This document shows positions 1-5,129 of a stretch of DNA of 5,129 bases, one piece after another. The stretch lies in contig QHNF01000139.1 in NCBI GenBank assembly GCA_003218345.1, positions 1-5,129 on the forward strand, read 5' to 3'. The notes beneath the pieces are model-generated. The model did not search any database. It had not been told where the DNA came from and was given only the letters and a program-made list of their open reading frames with translations. The DNA is from Verrucomicrobiota bacterium. GTDB lineage: Bacteria; Verrucomicrobiota; Verrucomicrobiia; Chthoniobacterales; UBA10450. The number at the start of each line of letters is the position of its first letter. The stretch's first letter is position 1. A program made the translations under genes and the position numbers.

Positions 1-506
1 GGATCAGCGTCGGCCTGATTTATCGCTATTTCGAGAATAAGGATGCGGTCATTTCCGCGATGGCTGACCGGCACAAACAGGAAATTCATGAGGTTTTGAA
101 GCGCGCGCAACAGGCGCCGAGTCTGCTCGAGTCACTTGAGATTTTGTTCACCGCGCACTGTTGCGAAGACGCGCCGCAAGTCGTATCAGCTTTCGTTGTC
201 GATCTTTACGCCGAAGCGTCGCGCAATCCGCACGTAGCCGATTTGGTGCGCGATGTTTTGCAGACGGCGATGGATGGCGTGACCGATTTGATCGCGCGCT
301 CGCCGGAGGCGGAAGGCGCCGCGCATGGTCTAGAGCCTCACGAACTGGCGGAACTCATTTTTGCGGTCTCGCGCGGAATGTTGATGCGCGACGTTTTGCA
401 GCCACGGGAGATGACTGCGGCGGAAAGGCGCGCTCGGCAATTGGAGGTCACCCGCAGATTGTGGCGGCTGCTGTTCAAATCCGAAACCGAACCAGCATAT
501 GCATGA
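1..506 (+). CDS. TetR/AcrR-family transcriptional repressor, 5' end cut off by the window
   Basis: The reading frame is open from base 3 to the TGA at 504-506 and gives 167 visible residues. The first residues, ISVGLIYRYFENKDAVIS, are the recognition helix and following turn of a TetR-type helix-turn-helix. The ATG at 60 is therefore internal, and roughly 30-40 N-terminal residues lie outside the window (TetR proteins are usually about 190-210 residues). The rest is the helical C-terminal domain that in this family binds ligand and forms the dimer; it is too variable to name an inducer. The stop codon overlaps the adaptor start by 8 bp, so the repressor is the first visible gene of the efflux operon. 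By analogy with other TetR-RND loci it probably represses its own operon until an exported compound binds it. That role is inferred, since the operator is not in view. Family assignment is firm, specific function unknown. Confidence 0.93.
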   Translation, partial: ISVGLIYRYFENKDAVISAMADRHKQEIHEVLKRAQQAPSLLESLEILFTAHCCEDAPQVVSAFVVDLYAEASRNPHVADLVRDVLQTAMDGVTDLIARSPEAEGAAHGLEPHELAELIFAVSRGMLMRDVLQPREMTAAERRARQLEVTRRLWRLLFKSETEPAYA

Positions 507-1677
507 TATAGCCAAGCCTGTTTCTACTAAACCCAAAGTGAGATCTGGCAGAGGAGGATGGGGCCTTGCAATCGGAGGGCTGCTTGCCCTTGTCATCCTG
601 CTTGTAGGAATCAAGGGATTACAAATTTCCAAGATGATGGCAGCGGCCAAAGCGACGACGCAGCCGCCGCAGACGGTCAGTAGCGCGGAAGTGCGCGAGG
701 AAAATTGGGCGCCCGTACTTTCAGCGATAGGCTCGGTTTCGGCGGTGCAAGGCGCAATCGTAGCCGCTGAGCTGGGCGGCGTCGTAAGTGACATCAAGTT
801 TGAAAACGGCGGATCGGCAAAGAAGGGCGATGTTCTGATGAGACTGGACACTTCGTCTGAGGAAGCACTTTTGCGATCCTCAGAAGCCGAAGCCGAGTTG
901 GCGCGCACGGACTTGGAACGAACTCGGGGCCTTGCCTCACAAAAGGTGATTTCGAAGGCTGAGCTCGACGCCGCCGAATCGAAATTCAGGAGACTGACCG
1001 CCATTGTCGATCAGATGCGCTCTAATATTCGGAAGAAGACGATTGTCGCACCGTTCGATGGCGAGATTGGCATTCGCCAGGTGAATGTCGGGCAGATGAT
1101 CAATGCTGGTCAGCAAGTGGTGCCGCTAACTTCGCTCAATGCGGTGTATGTCGATTTTGCGTTGCCGCAGCAATATCTGGGAAAATTAATTTCCGGTCTG
1201 GAAGTGCGCGTGACTACGGATGCTCTTCCTGGCCGCGTATTCCCTGGAAAGTTAACCGCGGTGAACTCGATGGTCGATACGGTCACGCGAAATGTCTATG
1301 TGCAAGCGACGCTGGAGAATCCGGATCACCTGTTGCGTCCAGGGATGTTTGCAAAGGCTGAGGTAGTGTTGCCGGAAAAAAGTGCTGCGTTAGTCATTCC
1401 CGGTTCGGCAGTGTCGTACGCGCCATACGGTGATTCGGTTTTTGTGATCGAAAAGAAGAAGGACGAAAAAACGGGCAAGGAAACACAGGTTATCCGGCAG
1501 CAATTCGTCCGCATAGGCGAAGCACGCGGCGATTTCGTTTCAGTAACAGAAGGATTGAAAGCTGGTGAGACCGTAGTCAGCACCGGCGTCTTCAAATTGC
1601 GCAACGGAATGGCGGTGACGATAAACAACGATCTCGCGCCCAAACCGCAGGTGAACCCGACCCCCGTGGACTCATGA
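499..1677 (+). CDS. RND efflux periplasmic adaptor (membrane fusion protein, HlyD/AcrA/MexH-like)
   Basis: This 392-residue protein is the adaptor that links an inner-membrane RND pump to an outer-membrane channel. Residues 1-20 are basic, followed by one hydrophobic segment at about 21-38 (GLAIGGLLALVILLVGI). There is no lipobox cysteine, so it is anchored by an uncleaved N-terminal helix rather than by lipid. The first half of the lipoyl domain lies at about 84-118 (ending VLMRLD). A short alpha-hairpin, rich in E, A, L and R, covers about 120-178. The second lipoyl half starts at TIVAPFDGEIG (181-191). A beta-barrel follows, with LRPGMFAKAEV at 279-289, and then the membrane-proximal domain ending in GLKAGETVVSTGVFKLRNG. 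The length is normal for the family. No Shine-Dalgarno sequence precedes the ATG, which overlaps the tetR stop, so translation is probably coupled. The next in-frame ATG lies beyond the membrane anchor, which supports this start. Confidence 0.95.
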   Translation: MHDIAKPVSTKPKVRSGRGGWGLAIGGLLALVILLVGIKGLQISKMMAAAKATTQPPQTVSSAEVREENWAPVLSAIGSVSAVQGAIVAAELGGVVSDIKFENGGSAKKGDVLMRLDTSSEEALLRSSEAEAELARTDLERTRGLASQKVISKAELDAAESKFRRLTAIVDQMRSNIRKKTIVAPFDGEIGIRQVNVGQMINAGQQVVPLTSLNAVYVDFALPQQYLGKLISGLEVRVTTDALPGRVFPGKLTAVNSMVDTVTRNVYVQATLENPDHLLRPGMFAKAEVVLPEKSAALVIPGSAVSYAPYGDSVFVIEKKKDEKTGKETQVIRQQFVRIGEARGDFVSVTEGLKAGETVVSTGVFKLRNGMAVTINNDLAPKPQVNPTPVDS

Positions 1678-1680
1678 ACT

Positions 1681-1686
1681 GAGGTG
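1681..1686 (+). promoter_or_regulatory. Ribosome binding site of the RND pump gene
   Basis: GAGGTG is a six-base match to the anti-Shine-Dalgarno sequence of 16S rRNA and ends 9 bases before the ATG at 1696. It decides the start of the pump gene: the alternative GTG at 1684 lies inside this site and has no good site of its own. Confidence 0.7.
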
Positions 1687-1695
1687 CGGCTAAAC

Positions 1696-4600
1696 ATGAA
1701 ATCGTTTACCGATCTTTTTATTAAACGTCCGGTGCTGGCGATGGTGGTCAGCTTTGTGATTCTCATCGCCGGTTTGCAGGCGATAAGAACAATTAACGTG
1801 CGGCAATATCCGCGCAGCGACATTGCCGCGATCACCGTAGATACGGTTTACGTCGGCGCGGATGCAGAGCTTGTGCGCGGATTCATTACCACACCGCTCG
1901 AGCGCGCGATCGCCGCGGCGGACGGCATCGATTACATCCAATCGGAAAGCAAGCAGGGCAAATCATTGATCACGGCGCGATTGAAACTGAATTACGACGC
2001 GAACAAGGCGCTCTCCGATATCAGCTCGAAAGTCGATGCGATCCGGCGCGATCTGCCGCCCGAATCGGAAATTCCAGTGATCAGCATCGAAGCGGCGGAT
2101 TCGCGATTTGCTTCCGCGTATTTGAGTTTCACTTCGACTATTCTTCAGCCTAACGAAGTCACTGATTATCTCGTGCGTCTGGTACAGCCGCGACTGACAG
2201 CAATCAGCGGCGTGCAAAAGGCGGACATTCTAGGCGGACGCACTTTCGCCATGCGTGTGTGGATGAAGCCGGATCGGATGGCGGCTTTGAATGTGAGTCC
2301 GGCGCAAGTCCGCAGCGCGCTTGCGCGAAATAATTATCTCTCAGCCGTTGGCAGCACAAAAGGTTCGCTTTTGCAGGTCAATCTAACCGCGAACACCGAT
2401 CTGCATACCGCAGACGATTTTAAGAAGCTAGTCGTGCGTCAAGACAAGGGAACGCTCGTTCGGCTCGGCGACATCGCTGATGTGGTGCTTGGGGCGGAGG
2501 ATTACAACACCGAGGTGCGGTTCTCAGGTGAAAAGGCGGTGTTTATGGGCATCTGGGTGTTGCCGAACGCGAACTCGGTGGATGTGATCAAGCGCGTGCG
2601 CGTCGAGATGGAGCAAATCCAAAAGGAATTGCCCACCGGCATGACTGGGCAAATCGCCTACGACGCGACCGCGTACATCAACGACGCGATTCACGAAGTC
2701 GTTAAGACCTTGCTCGATACCCTCCTCATCGTGATGGTCGTGATCTTTTTGTTCCTCGGATCTTTTCGTTCCGTGATTGTGCCGGTGGTGGCGATTCCGA
2801 TCTCACTCATCGGCGCTGTATTTTTGATGCAGGTTTTCGGCTTCTCGCTGAACTTGCTGACGTTGCTTGCGATCGTGCTTTCGGTTGGATTGGTCGTGGA
2901 CGACGCGATTGTCGTCGTTGAAAATGTGGAGCGGCATATGCGCGAGGGCATGTCGCGGATGAACGCGGCATTGAAAGGCGCGCGCGAACTTGTCGGACCG
3001 ATCATCGCAATGACGATCACGCTCGCGGCGGTTTATACGCCAATCGCGATGCAAGGCGGGCTGACCGGCGCCCTCTTCCGCGAGTTTGCCCTCACGCTTG
3101 CAGGCGCGGTTTTCATCTCCGGCGTCGTGGCATTAACGCTTTCCCCAATGATGTCGGCGCATTTGTTGCGCTCCGGCAGTATCGATAAAGGATTCAGTGG
3201 CCTGGTCAATCGCACCTTTGATCGTTTCCGCGATTGGTACGGGAGACATCTTGATCGTACCCTGGCTGCGCGCCCCGCTGTTTACACCGTCTGGATTGGA
3301 TTGTCGCTCCTTGGGGCTCTCTTTTGGTACATGTCGCCCAACGAACTGGCGCCGACGGAAGATCAGGGTGTCATCTTCGGCATTGTTACCGCGCCAGCCA
3401 ACGCCACAATCGATGACACGATTCGTTATGCCGATGCGGCTGGGAAAATCTTCCACGACGTTCCGGACACGCGCTTCACATTTCAGATTACAAATCCCGA
3501 CCAAGGCTTTGGCGGAATGGTGCTCAAACCGTGGGGCACTCGCAAAACGCCAACGGCTGCTTACTTGCCGGTTGTGCAGCAAAAGCTGGGCGCTATTCCT
3601 GGGATCCAGATGTTCCCTGTAATGCCCTCCGCGCTCCCCGGTAGCGACAGTTTTCCGCTGAGTTTCGTCATCGCTTCCACTGCCGATCCCGAGCGTATTC
3701 TAGAGTTTGCCAGGCAGATTCAACAAAAAGCGATGCAGGCCGGAATTTTCCGATTTTCGGACATCGACACGAAAATCGATCAGCCGCAAGCCGAGATCGT
3801 GTTCGATCACGAGAAAGTGGCATCGCTTGGTCTCGACATGCAGCAAGTCGGCGCCGACATGTCCGCGAGTATCGGTGGCAACTACGTCAATCGCTTCAAC
3901 ATCGCCGGCCGCAGTTACAAGGTCATCCCGCAGGTCAAGCGCGTTGATCGCCTGAACCCGGAGCAATTGGAAAACATCTACGTCACCGGACCGAACAATC
4001 AGCTCGTGCCGCTGAGCACAGTGGCCACGATTCGACATAAAACCGTCGGTCGCTCACTCAATCGAATGCAGCAGCTTAACGCCGTGTCCATCAGCGGCGT
4101 GCCAACGCGGTCGCTCGATGCTGCGCTAAAGTTTCTGGAAGACGAGGCGAACAAGATTCTGCCGAAAGGTTACGTTATCGATTACACCGGCGAGTCGCGC
4201 CAGTTGCGCACCGAAGGAAGCAAGTTTCTCCCTGTCTTCATGCTGGCCATCGTGCTTATCTTTCTGGTTCTGGCCGCGCAATTCAACAGCTTCCGCGATC
4301 CGTTCATTATTCTGCTTGGCTCTGTTCCACTCGCCATTTTCGGCGCTCTTCTTTTTACTTTCCTGAAAATGCCGTTCGGCAAATTTTTTACCGACAACTG
4401 GACGACGACGCTCAACATTTATTCGCAAGTCGGTCTCGTCACGCTGGTCGGCCTCGTTTCGAAAAATGGAATCCTGATCGTCCAATTTGCGAACGAACGG
4501 CAGCGGCAGGGACTGGGCAAACTCGCGGCGATCGCGGAAGCGGCGCGTATTCGTTTACGTCCCATCATGATGACGAGCGTCGCGACCGTCGCCGGTCACT

Positions 4601-4860
4601 TTCCGCTCACGCTGGTGAGCGGTGCTGGCGCTGCTGCGCGAAACTCAATCGGTCTTGTGCTCGTCGGCGGGATGACTATCGGAACGATCTTCACGCTCTT
4701 TATCGTTCCTTCGCTCTACATGTTGATCGCGAAAGAGCATCATGAAAAATCTCTGATGGATGTCGGATGGGAAGACGCACCGGAAGATGTCGATCTTACC
4801 CCGGAATTGGAGCCTGCGCTCGTGCCGGACGGAAACGGCAACGGCTGGAAGCAAGGCTGA
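1696..4860 (+). CDS. HAE1-family RND multidrug efflux pump, inner-membrane permease (MexI-like branch)
   Basis: This 1054-residue protein is a full-length proton/drug antiporter that would act as a homotrimer in the inner membrane. It begins with the family signature MKSFTDLFIKRPV. TM1 is at about 11-30, the first periplasmic porter/docking region at about 31-335, TM2-TM6 at about 339-490, TM7 at 525-546, the second periplasmic region at about 547-840, and TM8-TM12 at about 843-1013. The proton relay is intact: the DD pair of TM4 (GLVVDDAIVVVENV, D402/D403), K923 in TM10 (GLVSKNGILIVQFA), and R953 and T960 in TM11 (RLRPIMMTS). These correspond to AcrB D407, D408, K940, R971 and T978. Segments such as ITTPLERAIAAADGIDYI, LGGRTFAMRVW and LNIYSQVGLVTLVGL resemble the MexI group more than AcrB. 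A 4-residue longer form from the GTG at 1684 is possible but less likely. The C-terminus is an acidic tail after TM12. Family is certain; the substrate cannot be told. Confidence 0.96.
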   Translation: MKSFTDLFIKRPVLAMVVSFVILIAGLQAIRTINVRQYPRSDIAAITVDTVYVGADAELVRGFITTPLERAIAAADGIDYIQSESKQGKSLITARLKLNYDANKALSDISSKVDAIRRDLPPESEIPVISIEAADSRFASAYLSFTSTILQPNEVTDYLVRLVQPRLTAISGVQKADILGGRTFAMRVWMKPDRMAALNVSPAQVRSALARNNYLSAVGSTKGSLLQVNLTANTDLHTADDFKKLVVRQDKGTLVRLGDIADVVLGAEDYNTEVRFSGEKAVFMGIWVLPNANSVDVIKRVRVEMEQIQKELPTGMTGQIAYDATAYINDAIHEVVKTLLDTLLIVMVVIFLFLGSFRSVIVPVVAIPISLIGAVFLMQVFGFSLNLLTLLAIVLSVGLVVDDAIVVVENVERHMREGMSRMNAALKGARELVGPIIAMTITLAAVYTPIAMQGGLTGALFREFALTLAGAVFISGVVALTLSPMMSAHLLRSGSIDKGFSGLVNRTFDRFRDWYGRHLDRTLAARPAVYTVWIGLSLLGALFWYMSPNELAPTEDQGVIFGIVTAPANATIDDTIRYADAAGKIFHDVPDTRFTFQITNPDQGFGGMVLKPWGTRKTPTAAYLPVVQQKLGAIPGIQMFPVMPSALPGSDSFPLSFVIASTADPERILEFARQIQQKAMQAGIFRFSDIDTKIDQPQAEIVFDHEKVASLGLDMQQVGADMSASIGGNYVNRFNIAGRSYKVIPQVKRVDRLNPEQLENIYVTGPNNQLVPLSTVATIRHKTVGRSLNRMQQLNAVSISGVPTRSLDAALKFLEDEANKILPKGYVIDYTGESRQLRTEGSKFLPVFMLAIVLIFLVLAAQFNSFRDPFIILLGSVPLAIFGALLFTFLKMPFGKFFTDNWTTTLNIYSQVGLVTLVGLVSKNGILIVQFANERQRQGLGKLAAIAEAARIRLRPIMMTSVATVAGHFPLTLVSGAGAAARNSIGLVLVGGMTIGTIFTLFIVPSLYMLIAKEHHEKSLMDVGWEDAPEDVDLTPELEPALVPDGNGNGWKQG

Positions 4861-4901
4861 TCCGAGCGGCCGCCTGAGAACATTTCGACCTGACCAAAAC
4901 A

Positions 4902-4948
4902 AAAAGCCCCGGTGAGTTTCCCCACCGAGGCTTTTGCTTTCTTGTTTT
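4902..4948 (+). terminator. Intrinsic terminator after the pump gene, probably bidirectional
   Basis: Bases 4902-4914 pair with 4923-4935: AAAAGCC and CGGTG on the left arm against CACCG and GGCTTTT on the right, with one C/A mismatch (4909/4928) and an 8-base loop. A T-rich run (TTTTGCTTTCTTGTTTT, 4932-4948) follows. The stem starts 41 bases after the pump stop codon and closes the operon. The A-rich 5' flank (4897-4905) becomes a T-run when read on the minus strand, so the same hairpin could also stop a converging transcript. Confidence 0.88.
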
Positions 4949-5039
4949 AACTTGTCGGTCTTGCTGCCGCCCGGCACTCCGGTTGTCTCGCGGAATTCAG
5001 CAAACTCGGCGGAATTGTTTATTTCGTTGTTCGACCGCC

Positions 5040-5073
5040 AGTCACCCCGCGTGCGCTAAACACGCGGGGCACT
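5040..5073. repeat. GC-rich intergenic stem-loop
   Basis: CCCCGCGTG (5045-5053) and CACGCGGGG (5061-5069) form a perfect 9-bp stem around the 7-base loop CGCTAAA. Three more pairs, AGT (5040-5042) with ACT (5071-5073), can extend it across a small internal bulge. No T-run follows on either strand, so it is not a standard intrinsic terminator. It could be a dispersed palindromic element, a transcript-stabilising 3' structure or a terminator of another kind; one copy cannot decide. Confidence 0.6.
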
Positions 5074-5076
5074 ATT

Positions 5077-5127
5077 TCAGCCTTTAAGCGGCTCGCTGTG
5101 GGCGAGCGGATTGTTGTGGTACAGCGC
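5077..5127 (-). CDS. Possible 3' end of a convergent gene, product unknown (weak)
   Basis: Read on the minus strand from the right edge, one frame is open for 16 codons (ALYHNNPLAHSEPLKG) and ends in TGA at 5079-5077. The GC-rich stem-loop lies a few bases past this stop, and the two-way terminator lies further on, the arrangement expected between converging genes. The piece is far too short to recognise a family, and 16 open codons can easily arise by chance. No function is proposed. Confidence 0.25.
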   Translation of the reverse strand, partial: ALYHNNPLAHSEPLKG

Positions 5128-5129
5128 TA

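Larger units (their letters stand above)
4861..5129. other. Downstream non-coding region
   Basis: Apart from the terminator, the GC-rich stem-loop and the weak minus-strand ORF end, this stretch shows no complete gene, no recognisable tRNA or other structured RNA gene, and no mobile-element end. In particular no outer-membrane channel gene begins here, as might have been expected after an adaptor-pump pair. Confidence 0.6.

Noticed and set aside
495..502. GCATATGC palindrome over the adaptor start codon as a possible operator
   Set aside because: An 8-bp palindrome is too short for a TetR-type operator and lies inside the end of the tetR coding sequence; likely chance.
60..506. ATG at 60 as the true start of the TetR-family gene
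   Set aside because: The same frame continues upstream to base 3 and encodes the conserved helix-turn-helix end (VGLIYRYFENKDA), so position 60 is internal.
330..1004. 224-codon open frame on the minus strand
   Set aside because: It lies opposite the well-supported tetR and adaptor genes, has low-complexity serine/alanine-rich composition and shows no recognisable domain; it is a shadow frame.
1684..1695. GTG at 1684 as the pump start
   Set aside because: The GTG lies within the likely ribosome binding site GAGGTG, and RND pumps of this branch begin at the residue equivalent to the ATG at 1696 (M-x-SFTDLFIKRPV).
3133..3582. 149-codon minus-strand frame inside the pump gene
   Set aside because: It is fully antisense to conserved pump coding sequence and has no recognisable motif.
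4645..4977. 110-codon minus-strand frame running across the terminator and the pump 3' end
   Set aside because: It crosses a clear terminator hairpin and conserved TM12 coding sequence of the pump, and its composition is not protein-like.
5091..5107. Small stem GCTCGC/GCGAGC near the right edge as a terminator or RNA element
   Set aside because: It is only 6 bp, has no T-run and may lie in coding sequence of a convergent gene; insufficient support.
4951..5129. Plus-strand frame open to the right edge
   Set aside because: It has no convincing start codon or ribosome binding site, runs through the GC-rich stem-loop and gives no recognisable protein; a chance open frame.

Overview
The window holds a compact efflux operon read left to right on the + strand. 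It contains the 3' part of a TetR-family repressor gene (1-506), a periplasmic adaptor (membrane fusion protein) gene (499-1677) and a complete HAE1-type RND pump gene (1696-4860). A strong intrinsic terminator follows at about 4902-4948. The three genes have almost no spacing: an 8-bp overlap between the first two and 18 bp between the second and third. They are therefore almost certainly one transcript, probably with the repressor controlling its own operon from a promoter and operator upstream of the window.

The adaptor and pump would form an inner-membrane and periplasmic tripartite efflux assembly. The pump, a proton-driven homotrimer, takes substrate from the periplasm or the outer leaflet of the inner membrane. 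The adaptor joins it to an outer-membrane TolC/OprM-type channel. No channel gene follows the pump; the terminator comes first, so the channel must be encoded elsewhere. The pump most resembles the MexI-type branch of HAE1 transporters. Its proton-relay residues are all present (D402, D403, K923, R953, T960, counted from the ATG at 1696), so it looks functional. The substrate cannot be read from the sequence.

The last 269 bases (4861-5129) have no convincing complete gene. They hold the terminator, whose A-rich 5' flank would also let it work on the opposite strand, and a perfect 9-bp GC-rich stem-loop at 5045-5069. There is also a weak hint of the 3' end of a convergent minus-strand gene (5077-5127).

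The organism is a Gram-negative (diderm) bacterium, because RND/adaptor pumps of this kind need an outer membrane. Base composition is moderately GC-rich by eye. The sequence does not look like a typical enteric or Pseudomonas version; a soil lineage such as Verrucomicrobiota or Acidobacteriota is possible, but this is a guess. I see no previously undescribed system here: it is a well-formed but ordinary efflux locus, and the findings below are modest.
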